Source: Aphrophora alni (Eukaryota; Arthropoda; Insecta; Hemiptera; Aphrophoridae). From it: a stretch of DNA of 64,000 nt. The DNA lies in the NCBI GenBank assembly GCA_963513935.1, contig OY740768.1:36698368-36762367 (forward strand). The letters are read 5' to 3'. The notes below the pieces were generated by a model. It was not told the DNA's origin. It was given only the letters and a program-made list of their open reading frames with translations, and did no database searches. Positions within the stretch are counted from its first letter, which is position 1. Every line of letters begins with the position of its first letter. This document shows positions 1 through 12,964 of the stretch, piece by piece. A program made the position numbers and the translations under genes.

Positions 1-2220
1 ATGCATATTTCATATACGTCTGAATCAGCTGTTCAAAAATTTGGGATTCTATTTTGATCTAGCGTCTAGTATTTAAATATTTTACATTTTCATAGATTCA
101 AGTTTCTGTCCAGTTAAGTTTTGAGATGTCTGAGTGTTCCCAAGAGAGTTGTTACAAAGTATATTTTTAGGTTACAATTAAGATGTAGATAAAAGGATCT
201 TATGGTGTAAAGGATTCTAGTCGTAATATGTATATATGGACAATAGAACAGAATGTGAAGCCTACTTTTGTGATCTCTTCAGTTTTGAGAGATTTTGTCA
301 ATATTGTTTCCGACATTTTTATCGAGGTGAGCTGAGTTAAATAATAATCTGACATTGAAATTTTCAAATTAGAGAGCTCTGAATCAATTTTTAGATTTCC
401 ATGAGTTGATTTACAGTCTACTCTGAGATATAAATTTCTGTAGTGGAATATTAGAGCAGGTTTACAGTAAGTCACTTACAAACTCGTGGAATAACATAGA
501 GTCCTGGGCGCAGTAAGTGTTGATAGAGTTCTTATGAAAGAATCGAGAAATTGGAGTGTCTGCTAGATCGCTGTTCATGAGATAAAGGGGGAATAGATGG
601 AACTCTTGAAAAACTGTTATGCTTCAATGAAGCATCATAGGACAGAATCCATCAGACGTTGTCTCAAAATAAATCTCTCAGTGGAACTTAATTGTGCAGA
701 TAGTTATTATTTTAGATATTACTCTTCAGGGACACACACTTATAGTAACCATTGTGGCATTCCTGAATCTTCATTTCTCCATTTAGTCTTAGTTATCCCT
801 CTGTTTCATCTATGCTACCAGATTTTGTTTTTGCTAAACTCTTGTTCTTTACCTGACGCTATTTGAGTATTCAAGGGCTAGTGGGTCTCTATTCCCCCCC
901 CCTTTTTTATTAAGAAATGAATATTACGAATTTCAGAACATACAAAAAACCTAAATTACAAAGTGTTGGCAACTGTTACATTTAATTCAAGTTTTATTTT
1001 ATCTGCCTTAACCACACCCCACATGATTCCTGTGTTTAGTTAGGTCGAGGCGACATGTACATTTTGGGGGGATAGAAATATAAAGTAAAAATATTTGAGA
1101 GAAACGGCCTAGTGTAATTAAATAGACTTTGGCTTATAGCTCTGATTTGGAACCGTTATGTTCACAGCTTCTGGGCTTTCTGTGGGTTACATTACTCCCT
1201 CGTTTTATTAGTCTAATCAGTATAAAGTAAAGACTTTGACTTCAACGCAATAAATAACGATAATACGAATGTCATTAAAAATAGTTAATGAACCAAAAAA
1301 ATCGGTTTATATTTTAATTGTGAACGATGCAGACTTAAGTAGATTCCATATACAAATCGTTGTCAAATTTGAACTTAGCTCTAAAAAAACAGATATATTA
1401 TATATCTTAATATATTATTACACAGTGCTTTCGGCCGTTTCCCTTACACTGTGAGATCTTCAGACTTCGAATGTTTAACGTCACACATAAAATACACACT
1501 TTACACGTATTGTGCGCCACCATAAATTTTTTTTTTTAAATTATGAGAGCAATTTCCAAAACTGAAGATGTTTCAGTGTAGACGATACGGCTGAAACAAA
1601 GGTTTATTATAAACATCTTTATAAAAATGTTTGCAGAATTTATATAAATATTTTATGTTTTCGTAAAACATAAACGAATAACTTAAATTTTCAGACAAAA
1701 CACAATAATTGATACTTCCGATTAAAACGGTATGTATCAAATTAAAAATGTTAGACCAATCAGACAACCCTTTTCTGAAAATAACGCTCAAACAATTAGT
1801 AAATCAAAGATTAACAAACAAACGTGTATACTGACAGAGAAATATCCAAACATTTTCTAATGGCCATCGATATCGCATCTTCACTATACTTTCCTTCCTT
1901 TGTAATTGGAGAGAAACAAGAAACATGATTGAATGGCATACTTTCGTACATTATCCGACTAGGTTATGTTACGTTATATCTGCACTGCCAAAGAGCATAT
2001 AATGAGCTTTCACTTTCACATACCTTTACTGCTAGATGTATTGTACAGTAGGTCAATGTTGCTCGGTTAGTTGCCGAAGGCGTCTGCGTATGCCAACCAT
2101 CATTGATATTAATTGCTCAATTTTATTTTTAAAAGTAAACAAAATTCAAAAAATATACGTTTGTTTAATAATAACCCATTACCTACATTATTGATAAAAT
2201 TTATTCGGACATTTGGCATC
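1..2220. other. AT-rich intergenic or intronic DNA, no gene seen
   Basis: Both strands show only short open frames with no recognisable domain. A run of nine C followed by T lies at 894-902. No inverted repeat or transposon end was recognised. Confidence 0.6.
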
Positions 2221-2235
2221 ATTTATGTACATACA

Positions 2236-2340
2236 AATTGATACACAACGTTTCGAGAGTGTGGATCAACTTTTGTTATCAAGTGATAAACATAAAATGC
2301 AAAAAAACGTAGCTTAGGACTACGTTAAAAACTAAAACTA
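2236..2340 (-). other. Degenerate Penelope-type terminal motif (weak)
   Basis: On the minus strand a GAAACG box (complement near 2249-2254) follows TTGATAAC and a short spacer. This resembles the CTGANGA / GAAAC spacing of the better motifs elsewhere in the window, but the CTGANGA box is lost and stem II is not convincing. A small stem (AACGTAG / CTACGTT) lies about 50 bases away at 2308-2328. It may be only a decayed relative. Confidence 0.2.
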
Positions 2341-2345
2341 GTAAC

Positions 2346-3281
2346 ATAAAAAAGGTAACCAAGCCACATGATCTGTTAAACACATTCATAGAAAATTAAC
2401 AGTAGCCTATATTTCAATCTTACTTTATATAAAGTATAGGGACTCACTTTATTAATGAAAGCCATAACTGTCTTAATTCTACTCTGATTTTATAATGATA
2501 GGATTATTAGTTCGCTTTTGTATATGTTGTCGGTTTATCCATTGAAAATGAACGTTGATTCATATTCTCTAAGGTTTTGTACCAAATTGTGTTGATCCAA
2601 TGTTTTTCCGTACATTGAGAAGTGACAGGAAACAAAAAAAAAGTTGATTTAAATATATGCCCTAAAACCCTACCTTTTTTTTTTTTTTTTTTTTTCCTCC
2701 AAGATATAAGTTCTGAATGAATATAAGATACCGATATAAAAAATTTCAGACCGTTTTGTACCATTAATTTTGTAGTTTAAAAGAAAAGTAGTAAATTTAA
2801 TTTCAAAGTCTAATTACAGAAAAACAAAACACAAATTGAATAATCGCCATTTTGATATCGTTAGGCGTAAAATTAAGATTTTTGAAAACTTCTACATTAA
2901 TTTTATATCGATATCTATTCATTTTGGAATTATGTAAAGTTAGGTTATCTTGTTATTGGAGAAAAGACAAATTGTATTTATTTTAAAGAGGGAAGATGTA
3001 TTTATTACAAAAAAGTAAACGTTTTAGGACATATAACTTTTTGATTTCTTTTGTTGTCCCTTATTACCTACCGAAGTTTGACAAAACATTTTATGAACAT
3101 ACAAATGGTGGCAAATCTTAGATGGAATTTACTAAGTACTGAAACAAAAGCATACTCCAATGGTGTGAAGATTGGTATATTTTGTAATCATCTAACATGC
3201 AGATATAAACTGTAAAACAATTTAATTACCAACTAGAGTATAGGTCTACTATCTTCTAGTAATGCACAAATTATATATAGG

Positions 3282-3330
<49 letters not shown>

Positions 3331-6300
3331 CTATATATTTATAAATTGTATAATTGTTTTTTCTCTGTCTCTTACATTAGATTTAGTAAGTTTGAACAAT
3401 TATTTTATAATTTTTAATTTTATTATTTGAGTTGATATATTAAGCCCTCCGACGATCATATGACCAGGAGTATTGTTTGAATTTACAATTCATGCACATA
3501 TTAAAATGTTGTCTTTTAATTTTAAATAAATTCTGTTAATAAAGATGTTACAATTTTGATTGTATTTATATTAAATGTCAGATCTTAGTAGCTAAACAGA
3601 CGCACATACTAATTATCCAACTATATCCTCAACGAAAATGTTAAATGTTTACTTATTTTCAGCAGAAACAAAAGTTTAACTTAGTGAACTTGAACTCACA
3701 AAAAAATCTGTTTGATTGTAGCGTCGTATTGGTTAAAAAATTGCGCTTGACCCAAATATTTCTTTGCCAAATGGTCTGAAATATTGAGCGCCTTGAAATT
3801 CACCAATACCTCGAAGGTCGTCTACTTGCCAATGAGAAGGAAGGTGTCAGTATTCAGTTTTTACAGTTATATTGTCAAGTGCAAAAACATTTAGTCTAGT
3901 CCTTTATTTTTCAGTTTTTATCCTGTTTACAATTTCGTTTGATAACCTAATCGCGATATAATTATGAAGCGAGACAAATTTTCCTCCCGTGGCGAAATAT
4001 ATCGTCTAAATCATTAGACAAATCTAGAACATCATTAGGCAAAGGTTATTTACCTAAAAAGGTTAGGTAAAGTTTGGTGTTCAATGGCAATGTTTATATC
4101 CTGTGTTTTCACAAACTTATGTAACTAAGTTGTTTGACATCGTTTCACAGGCGGTATTTAAAACGTCATGTGAACATAATACGTAACGTGGTTTTAGTTC
4201 CCAGCTCATATTATATGATATAACAATATAATAATAAGTGTGCAATAGAAAAGGTTTTATACTTGTTCCAAATTATACCTCCATAATTTATTTTTTATAT
4301 ACCGGGGGTGTCTCTTGAATCTGATGTAGTTTTTCCCCTCTCTTTCTTTTCTTAGCGTTTTGAAGCATTTCTGGTTAATTTTTTTATAATTTTAGTAAAT
4401 GCATCTTTACGGTCAATTCAACTAAAATCTTTGGTTTACCACTGTATACCATCATGGTATTTGTCCAGGCCCATAATACAAATAGATTCACAAAGTAACT
4501 GTGCACAAACCTATTAAAATTTCCTGTAGTCTTACATACTTAGTAACAATGGTTTAAAATGAGTATTATATATTGGTCATAGTTTTAAATGTTGTAATTG
4601 TTACCAAGTTTTAACAAGTTTAATTGTTTTAACAAGTTTTAAATGTATAAAATATGTCATTTCAATACGACAGAGTTATTTTACGCGATTTAATTCTCAT
4701 ACAAATTCAAATGACTGTAAACAGTAATGTTTACAATTTTAATTACATAAAGATTTATATAAAACTCAAATATTTCTTGTTTTGAGGAAGTTGAACATAT
4801 CACAACTTTATGACTGAAGTCAAAATACAAATTAAAATTTTTAAAAGTACTTACAACCCTTACTTGTTATATTTATTAGGATAATTTTCATACAATTTGA
4901 AGAACAATAACTCGGTCAGAAAGTATCATCATTCAGTTTTCTCTTTGTAAAAGATATGGTATTTGAATTGGAGTTTCTCTGGTTATTTGTGTAATCTGAA
5001 CTCACTGGAACAAATCGTACAAACAAAAGTTCTTACAACAGTCATTAGAGAAGGAAATTGACCGTGCGAATTGTATTGAACGTAGTAATGGATAGAAAAT
5101 TAATTTACTTTAAAGTGAATTTAGATAATACTCTTGTAATTAATTTAAGAATTTTTTGTACTGTATTTTTGTGTTATCGCTCCTCAAGCCAAAATGTACG
5201 TAAAGACTCAAATGTGCGTAATAGCCGTGTGTGTGTTGAGTTTTTCATGAATTTAAAATCCTCCAAGAACGAGAAAGTGTTTTTTTTTTGGAATTTGTCT
5301 GTCGTCTGACCAGAGTTATGCTATTAATAGTAACGTTAGACCAGTTAATATGACACAGATTGACAGACTGAAGTGTAAAAGGACATTTGTATTTTCCAAA
5401 CATAAATATAAAATTCCAAATATTTTTACTTTCTCGATACTTAATAAAGAAAGTGGTGTAATAGGTCAAAAAAAATAGCGAGTTGTTTACGGAGATATCT
5501 GTTTGAGGTTCTCAGAGTGCAAAAAGGTTTTTCGAATGGTGTATGTCGTCTGCAATGTTCAACAACCCAAACGAATGGACCGATTTCGATCAAATTTGGT
5601 AAAATATGAGTATAATTTAGTCATAGCTCTAGATTTTTGTATTTATTGTTTTTTGATAATTCAACACGATTCCTTAAGACCAAAAGTAAAAAATTACGAT
5701 TTTCTTACAATCAGCTGTGTTTTTAATGTGTTTATTCAAATGTAGCCTCTAAGAATCTCTGAAAAAGTTAATGCAATGTTTTTGCATAGTTTATTTGTTA
5801 TTAATTTCGTCTTTCTGTAGGTTTATTTATCATTCTGAAACTAATATTTGTCGTCTACAAACTTTTTAAAATTTAAACATATTTTTATTTACAAGTCGTA
5901 GTTGAAGGGATATAAAAATAAAACAAAATTAACCTGATTTAGCTTGTTTTTTGGGAGGATATATTTCCTGCAATTATCACAAGTTGATAATTCAACTAGC
6001 ATAACACAAATAGATAGTTTCAATATAATACAAAATAACAGGAAGTGAATGTATGGGAATATTTTAAAATAATGCAGTTTGTACTTCGTTTGTCGGTTAC
6101 ATATCGAAATTGTTCTCTGTGTTGTAATTAACAACGACAAAAGACTTACATAGAAAGCACCTTGTGAAGTAAGGATTTAACACGGGAGGAAACAATCGAC
6201 TATCGAATCGTTTTACCGATAAAATCGAACGTTTAACACAATGGGAAAGCTAGTTCTAACGGACAGATTGAAAGTATATTGAAGATGTTTCGAGACGAGC

Positions 6301-7075
6301 GTGGGAACTCCGGTCGTTTACATATAACTACAATAGAAAAATATCGAATGGAACGGCCCATTGTTGCAACGAGCCAATGACATTTCGAGGACACCTACTG
6401 CTGTGCAATACTTTATACTAGTATATTGTTTATATTCAACCAATATGGTCGGCTATAAAAAGTTAAATTTATCTACATCTAGAAATGGTTAACGACCTAA
6501 TGACTAAATTGACAAATCTTCACCACGTGGAATAAAATTAACTGTGGGATGTTTGAAAGTATACCTACGTAAGCAATGTCCATACACAACTGTGCAGTTT
6601 TAAACAGTAGAAAACCAGATGTTTTTACCATTTATATTTAATAAATTATCAGGGATATAGAAATTGAATAACTAAATTAAATTTTTCTCTTTTATAAAAT
6701 TATAACGATTGATTGCTCAAACTATCGATATAGCTTGTTTTTACATTTGCCGTCATTTATCTAAGCCTATATGATCTAACACGAAGATACAAAAGTATGC
6801 GTTAACTCTTGCAAAACGTAGAACAATACAACCATGAAAATTAACAACTTTGCCTAGTAGACCTATTCTAGGGCAGTTGTGGAAACTAAATCTAGTAACC
6901 TAAGAATTAGGACTGAAGTAATATTAGGACGGAATGACCTGCCAAAATATTAAGACTATACGAGTATACTAACGTGATCACCAATATCCGCAAGTCAGTG
7001 GAACTCTATTGGAAACCAAACTCAAACACAGTGTGTGTAGGAGTGAAATTACTATATGCTTGCACGACGTTAATG
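2346..7075. other. AT-rich DNA without recognisable genes
   Basis: Open frames here reach about 83 codons and show no domain or splice context. The region contains a (TA)n tract, short direct repeats of TTTTAACAAGTTT near 4605-4645, and a lone terminus-like TACCGGGGGTGTCTC near 4300 that recalls the MITE ends seen later but has no partner. Confidence 0.55.
3283..3328. repeat. (TA)n microsatellite, about 23 units
   Basis: Uninterrupted TA dinucleotides, flanked on both sides by the same short sequence TATAGGCTATAT. Confidence 0.95.
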
Positions 7076-7079
7076 ACAT

Positions 7080-8506
7080 ATAAAGTGTTCAAATTCCCTT
7101 TTAAGCGAGGTTTTAACAAAGTCACCAGTTGTGGACGGTGACTAATTAAGAAACAAACTAAAAAATCGGATATTAGTTTTAAATTTTATCTATTCGCCTC
7201 GTAAAAAAAAAAAAAAAAAACAGTTTTGATTTTTGTAGAATGTTATAATCGAATTATTTTTTCAGAATAACGTGTAAAATTCGAACTCACTGTACCAAAA
7301 TACATGAATATTAGTTTCAACGAAATTAAAGAAGAGCGAAATATTGTAATAAATTTCTAAAACCTGCATTCAGATAATTTAAATATACAGATGATTCAAA
7401 GAAGACTTTTCAAATTTCCTTTGGTGTCATTTTGTAGCAAAATAGATCTCGTTTTGATTCACATATTGATTAATACCGAATAGCACCACTGCAAGTACTA
7501 GCGTTAGTTGTAATAAAGATGGCGTCCTACACTGGTCATGAGCTAACTCGTTGTGGTTTAAGTTTGAAAAATCGAAGTCTGCGATAATTGTGCAACAGAA
7601 TTACGTACCGAATCTGTCAAATATCGTTCCAGTAGGCCTACCATTTATGACTGGAATAAGTTTTGTGTTGAAACCAGATGTTCAGTAAACCATAAGAAAT
7701 CCTCAGGGGCGTTCCCGTGTGTCTGACGCTGTCGTAGAGCAAATGAGGCAAAGGTTTATTAATGGTCCTACAAAATTAACCCGGGCATGCTTCTAGCGAG
7801 CTGGATGTCCCGTTTGTCTGTTTGGAGTGTGTTGAGAAAACGTGTGAATCTTAAATCGTACAGATTAACAATGGTACAGGGACTAAATTACACTGATAGG
7901 GATGCTGGTGCAAGGAGTTTTGTGCGAACATGATACATCGATCGGATGAAGACCAGGATTTCATTAAACATAATCATCAATGATGAGTGAGTCGACTTTC
8001 CATGTAAGTGGTAAAGTGAATACACATAACTGTTGGGTTTTGGGGTAGTTAAAATCCATGACAATCCTAGAAACATGTTGGTGATAGCCCAGAAGTTAAA
8101 CAAAGTTTACGGCCACTTCTTTTTTAAGAGAAAACCATCAAACCTAGATGTGCTGGAAACTTTTTAATCCCACCACAGATTGTTGAGGGCGACTAAGAAC
8201 GTCACACACTTCCAGCAAGATGGCGAACCGCGCACTACTTCATCGAGGTCCGGAATTTTCTGAATAGCCGCTTTCCAGGTACGTGAATAGGTCAAGGTGG
8301 TGCGATCTGACACCTTTAGATTTTTACTTCTGGGGATTTAACAAGAATAAAGTTGGTAAAACACTCTTATCGGCATCTCTAACTGAGTTCTGAGAAAGAA
8401 TCTACACCGCAGTTGAAGAACCTGGGTACCAAAACCAACTTTATAAATAGTCTTAAAATTATATAAATTATAAAGTTGTAAAGTCCTTTTTGAAGCACCC
8501 TGTATT
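7080..8506 (+). mobile_element. Decayed Tc1/mariner-type DNA transposon
   Basis: The span encloses the transposase relic described separately. The right end reads, on the minus strand, TACAGGGTGCTTCAAAAAGG, which resembles the TACAGGGTG termini of the foldback MITEs at 37.1, 38.6 and 55.7 kb. A weaker match, TATAAAGTGTTCAAATT, at about 7080 may be the left terminus. The resulting length of about 1.4 kb is normal for this superfamily. The left boundary is uncertain and no clean TA duplication was established. Confidence 0.6.
7519..8450 (+). pseudogene. Tc1/mariner (IS630) superfamily transposase relic
   Basis: This is a cut-and-paste transposase broken by many stops and frameshifts. Pieces in order are: an N-terminal helix-turn-helix region with SVKYRSSRPTIYDWNK; a central stretch like KLTRACSRELDVPFVSVWSVL once frames are followed piecewise; IINDE and STFHVSGKVN around 7965-8020, holding the first catalytic Asp; QQDG at 8213-8224, holding the second; and DLTPLDFYFWGF at 8304-8339, holding the third acidic position. 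A Trp codon in the normally conserved GTWIG stretch has become TGA near 8285. The motif order identifies the superfamily securely; the exact clade is not resolved. It cannot encode an active enzyme. Confidence 0.8.
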
Positions 8507-8509
8507 GGT

Positions 8510-9091
8510 CTTAGTCACGAAATATAACAGGGGTAGGCTACAGAGGGCAATCCTGTCCAACTCATGAGAAATTAAGTTAAAATGAAATAAATCTGAGTAA
8601 AACCTTTAATTAAACAGTTTAGTTCTCTGGAATTTCTAATAACTCAGAGGAGGTGCCTTTTTTAAATAAAGGGTGGTTGGATGAGAGCTAGTTTAACTGG
8701 TTAGAATTCAATTGCAAAAAGCATAGTAAATAAATGTAAGAAGTTATGCAGGTCTGTTAAGTAAGTTGCATGGCGTTTGTGCTTAATGCAACTTTAAACG
8801 CGACTTAGGAAGTTGCATTTTTGAAACTTACGTTTATTAATACTAAAAGGCTGAATTTACTTTTACTATTGGAGGTAGTTACCGGTACTTCTCTTACCAG
8901 AATAAAGTAAATACGTAGAAAAAAGTATGTAATACGACCATATTTAGAAAAGAAAAACTGTTACAATTAAAGTTTTTTTTTTTTTTTAATAAATAGGATT
9001 CACTAGGTGTTACTTAAACTGCTTAGTAATTTAAATCTAATCCATCATACTCTGTTTCTTAAGAAGGAGAAAAAAAAGAGAAAAGAAAGAA

Positions 9092-9158
<67 letters not shown>

Positions 9159-9936
9159 CTAAATGAAGATATAAAATAGGATTGATAACGTAAAATGTAC
9201 TTACTCTCCTTAAAAACAGCTGTATAAAACTTTGTTTCATCTTCTAGTCCACATCTGTCACACGAATGAGAGTTGAACGTGCAATGTTCCGTTAAAATAC
9301 CTATCATCATCAGCTATGCCATGAGTTAAGTATTTCAATAGCAGATAACCCTAAGAGTCTTTCGTTTTCAGAAACAAATAGTAATCATTACGCTTCATTT
9401 TAACAGTCGTGATTCTTGTAGAAATGTTTTTAAAAGACTGAGTTTTCCTTATATGTACATCTTAGAAAGTACTATATTACTAGTTTAAGAGGTCTTCAAC
9501 TGGTAATATTGATGTGCATGCACATAATACATGTAGGAAATGATTTCTCTGGACAACAGCAACGGTGGCGGTTGTTGAGAAATTGTGACTGAAGCTGGCG
9601 TCTGTTTTACGAGTTTAAGAAATCCGTGGAATACGACATTTAAATAAAAAAGCATTTATTCATCTACGTATTTAATTCGGTGGAGGATTTTTTTGAGACC
9701 GCAATATAAAACATTTTAACATACTTTATTTAAAACGATATTTATTCTATAAATTGTATTTTATATATAAGTGCGTTTATACATAAGTGTATGTCGTTTT
9801 CCTTAGTTAGTTTTAGCCTATATTTTAGAAGTTTTGATTTTTGTAATATTATTTATTATTATACATTTTGGCGTTATAAATTATAGTTTTAAGTTCTAAT
9901 AGACAGTTGCATACGAATTGTTTTTTTTATATATAT
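8510..9936. other. AT-rich DNA, no gene seen
   Basis: Apart from the (AG)n tract nothing is recognised. Open frames across the tract translate to serine-leucine runs and are artefacts of the dinucleotide repeat. Confidence 0.55.
9095..9154. repeat. (AG)30 microsatellite
   Basis: An uninterrupted purine AG run of about 60 bases, preceded by a shorter impure A/G stretch from about 9064. Confidence 0.95.
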
Positions 9937-9983
9937 AATTACCTTAATTGGTCTGTCTAAAATAATGTTTGCTGAAATTTTGT

Positions 9984-10027
9984 TTAGCTACTTCCATTTC
10001 GTATGCAAAGAGACATCATCAGGCTTT
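9984..10027 (-). ncRNA. Hammerhead-ribozyme-like motif, degenerate
   Basis: Reading the minus strand: CTGATGA (complement at 10016-10022), 15 bases, GAAA (9997-10000), then GTA and GCT. Stem I keeps three pairs (AGC/GCT). Stem II and stem III are weakened compared with the right-arm copy, so self-cleavage is unlikely. Confidence 0.45.
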
Positions 10028-10166
10028 AACATGTCACAATTATTATAAAATTATATACAATAAATACATGAACATTTAAACACAATATACAATTTAAAAT
10101 TCACCATTGTGTTTAAATGTTCGTGTTTATATGTATTGTGTGTAGTTCTATAACTGTAACAAGTGC

Positions 10167-10210
10167 GAAGCCTGATGATGTCTCTTTGTAGACGAAACGA
10201 ACGTAGCTAC
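10167..10210 (+). ncRNA. Hammerhead-ribozyme-like motif
   Basis: CTGATGA at 10172-10178 and GAAAC at 10194-10198 frame a stem II of four pairs (GTCT/AGAC) with a six-base loop. A three-pair stem III (ACG/CGT) with a two-base loop follows, then GTA as the expected cleavage triplet at 10203-10205. Stem I pairs GCT with AGC plus one further pair beyond a mismatch. One extra T sits between CTGATGA and stem II. The layout matches a hammerhead with a minimal stem III; activity is untested. Confidence 0.6.
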
Positions 10211-10261
10211 ACAACATTCCAATAATGAATATTTTAAACAGACCAACTAATTAAGGTAAAT

Positions 10262-12350
10262 ACAAAATATATTTAAAACAAACAATCCAGAGGCTTGAAA
10301 CAAAATAAATTATACAAATTGTGTTTGTCCAAAGCTTGATAATATAAGTAAATAAGTCGTAGAAATGTTATTTATATTATCCACAAACCTTCTTCTTGAA
10401 CTTCCTGCTTATGAATCCCGATCTTGACTTCAGTACTACATCCCATCTTCAAATCTCTGTTAACTTTTCCATCGTTCCAGCCTTGATGATTTCGCCATTT
10501 TGTCATTCCCCTTCAATCAGTTTTGTTCTTGTCTTTAACCTTAATGATAGAACTGGTCTTTTGGCAGGCTCGAGGTCATATTAAAGAATTTAATCCCCTA
10601 AAAAAATGTACGCTTCAATTATAACCATTCATATGGTGTTCAAAGTTAGAAAAACGTTCTAGCTAGTTTTTTTTTTTTTACATATTAATACATTCGGTTA
10701 TTTAAAATACGGTAAAAGATTTAAGTGGTTTTTTTTCTGGACCGTAATATTTTTCGTCAAAGGTTTAAAATATCAGATTTTTACAGATACGAGTATATCT
10801 GAAATTATTCGCTTTATAATCTAAGTAGTTTAAGTAAATGATAAATATTATAAAATTCTCCATAAAAAATGTACATTTAGGAACATTTTCTTCCTAAAAC
10901 CCGTAGCATTCATCTAACAATGCCGAGTTTAAGTTGCAATATATTGTTAGTGTACTCTTTACTGTACCACTGTTAAAATGGTCAAGTACTAGACCCCCCC
11001 CCTTTTTACGTCGTTTCTCCTGTAATCATAATCCTCAGTTTAAATATTTTAGAATTATTATACAAATATAATATATAAATAAATATACAAATTAATTATA
11101 TAAATTTACTATTATAAATTATATAATTATAAATTAATTATATAATTATATAAATATACAAATATAAATAAATATTCTTTTTTTAGAATTATGCTTCTTT
11201 TTCTATTTCCTCGGGATAAAAACAAGAATCTTGAGTTCCTGTCATTTTCCTTGTTATCGCTTTCTCCACTGAATGTATCTGAAAAACTTGAGTTGTTTTC
11301 ATTGGGTGTGCAATTAAGGAAATATTGGCAATAATAACTACCACAATCTTATAAACTGAATGGACTGTAGATTGAATCTATATTTTTAAATAGGTTTCAA
11401 TGGGTTTTTGTAACCATTACTAATTAGGCCGTTAGGCCTTAACACTGCATAATATGTGTTTTAAACAACATTATTCTACCAATACAATTTAACATTTCTT
11501 ACATAGGCCCAAGAAACCAACTTTTGGTCATTACTTTGTATGATGGGGCTGAGTAAGCATCCAGTTATTTTTATTAGCCTTTTGAGCCAATATTTTCCAA
11601 GATAACCTGAAAAACCTAAATTCGTGCTTTTTTTGACGAGGTGTAAAATATTACACTCCGGATAAATCATGAAAACTAGATTAAATTGTTAAGTGTAGAT
11701 TAAATAAAGATATATACCGTATAAATCAGTTAGCAAATCTCATTTTCTTTCTTTTCAATGGATTTCATTGTAACAATATTTCTAATTCTTGATTAACTTG
11801 TGATAAATACGAGTATTTAACAACTGGGTTCAATATTTAGTGGGTATCAGAATATAAATTTACCTTTCTAGTATGTGGGTTAGAATTGACTTTAGGACTA
11901 GTTGTAACACATGTTCAAACTTTACATTTTGTTTAGTTTCAAGGTGACTATTAACAATTGGATTGGCGGATGTTTTTACAATCTGCACGTCTCAAAATGT
12001 GTTTAACCGTAATTGCTGTAATTACGTGTATTGTTTGCTTTATAATGCGTGTGAATTATAGTTTACCATCTACACTCTAGCGCACATAATCATTATATAT
12101 GGTGTATACTCTTACACACATACAAATACATAAAGTGGCACACACTTGTATTTTAAAATACTACTAACATCACATCACTTTATTATGAAAACCTAGTTTC
12201 CCAGTATAAAATCTAGAGAAGATATTCCAATTTTTATCATGTAATTTGTTTATTTCTACGAATGTTTTTTAAAACAATCAAATTTTTTCTTTGTGTTTAT
12301 CATCAAATCTACAGCGGTTTGGAAACGTCCTGTTGAAATCAGAATTTTTA
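10262..12350. other. AT-rich DNA, no gene seen
   Basis: Contains a nine-C run at 10994-11002 and a very AT-rich stretch at about 11040-11180. The 62-codon frame at 10396-10584 is relatively GC-balanced, but I recognise no domain in it. Confidence 0.5.
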
Positions 12351-12652
12351 ATCACTATCGCTATATATATAAACGGCTTTGTCCTGACTGACTGATTGAA
12401 TGAATGACTGACAGAGAATCAACGTAGAGCAAAAACCAACGAAGATATTGATACCAAAATTTAAAGGCATATTTGCATGAGGTCATAGACGCTCACTAAG
12501 AAAGGATTTTGCGAAATTTTAATTTTAAAGGGTATTAAATACAAAAAGAAAAACAAATTTTACTAAGCAGCTAGGCTGATTATAAAGTTTATTCTCTTAG
12601 AATAGGCCAAGTTGTTTCTCAATTCTAAACCAATTGTATAATATACTATGCT

Positions 12653-12964
12653 GTGTGTACTTTAGGAACAGATCTAAACATGCACGCATGCAGGTATTCT
12701 TTTGTATACCTGCATGCGTGCATGTTTAGATGCGTAGTTACATGTAATCCGAAATGGACAGAGTTCAAAGGTGTATTATTTCCTGGTCAGAAATCTCAAG
12801 ATCGGCATGACATTATAGCCAGGGTATTCCACCTTAAACTGAAAGCTATGAAAGATCTATTAGTAAAAGGCAGCGTTTTCGGTGAGGTTGAGTGCTTCAT
12901 GTACACAGTTGAGTGGCAAAAACGTGGATTACCTCACGCACTGGTTAAAAGATCGCCTAGTTAA
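12653..12964 (+). pseudogene. Truncated Helitron Rep/HUH domain
   Basis: Helitron Rep proteins nick and join DNA in rolling-circle transposition through a HUH motif and catalytic tyrosines. Residues from about 29 (base 12737) onward read VTCNPKWTEFKG, LFPGQKSQDRHD, ARVFHLKLKAM and MYTVEWQKRGLPHA in the order expected for the Helitron helicase-like N-terminal domain. Roughly 75 codons are open without a stop. The frame diverges exactly at the HUH motif: PHAL replaces the expected PHAH, and the frame stops seven codons later, so both the second His and the tyrosines are missing. The first 28 codons overlap the hairpin and look unrelated, so the ATG at 12653 is probably not a real start. Confidence 0.75.
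12672..12731. repeat. Perfect 26-bp inverted repeat with 8-base loop
   Basis: Left arm 12672-12697, loop TCTTTTGT at 12698-12705, right arm 12706-12731. The arms are exact reverse complements and contain alternating GCATGC/TGCATG. It lies just upstream of the Helitron Rep homology and inside the same open frame, but it is not part of the conserved domain. A transcript would form a strong hairpin. Confidence 0.95.

Larger units (their letters stand above)
9938..10261. mobile_element. Foldback element with two outward hammerhead-like motifs (family A)
   Basis: Two arms of about 160 bp are inverted copies. The left end reads TTACCTTAATTGGTCTGT and the right end reads, on the minus strand, TTACCTTAATTAGTTGGTCTG. 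The arms are clearly diverged and meet around 10100 with almost no loop. Each arm carries CTGATGA and GAAA boxes in outward orientation (minus in the left arm, plus in the right). Terminal inverted copies with hammerhead motifs are known from Penelope-like retroelements, so I infer a non-autonomous Penelope-type remnant. No clear target duplication was found. Confidence 0.6.
12357..12964 (+). mobile_element. Helitron fragment (5' side plus part of Rep domain)
   Basis: A TC dinucleotide at about 12357 begins TCGCTATATATATAAACGG, followed by tandem GACTGACTGA-type sequence and CAAAAACCAACGAAG. Short TATATA-start leaders of this kind occur at the 5' ends of insect Helitrons. About 380 bp further on, an open frame matches the N-terminal Helitron Rep-like domain. 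The helicase part and a 3' hairpin-CTRR end were not found, so this is a truncated copy. The exact 5' end is inferred. Confidence 0.6.

Noticed and set aside
9037..9310. Two overlapping minus-strand frames rich in Ser-Leu
   Set aside because: They are translations of the (AG)30 microsatellite.
9301..9316. CTGATGATGA on the minus strand
   Set aside because: No GAAA box at the right spacing and no stems; a chance match.
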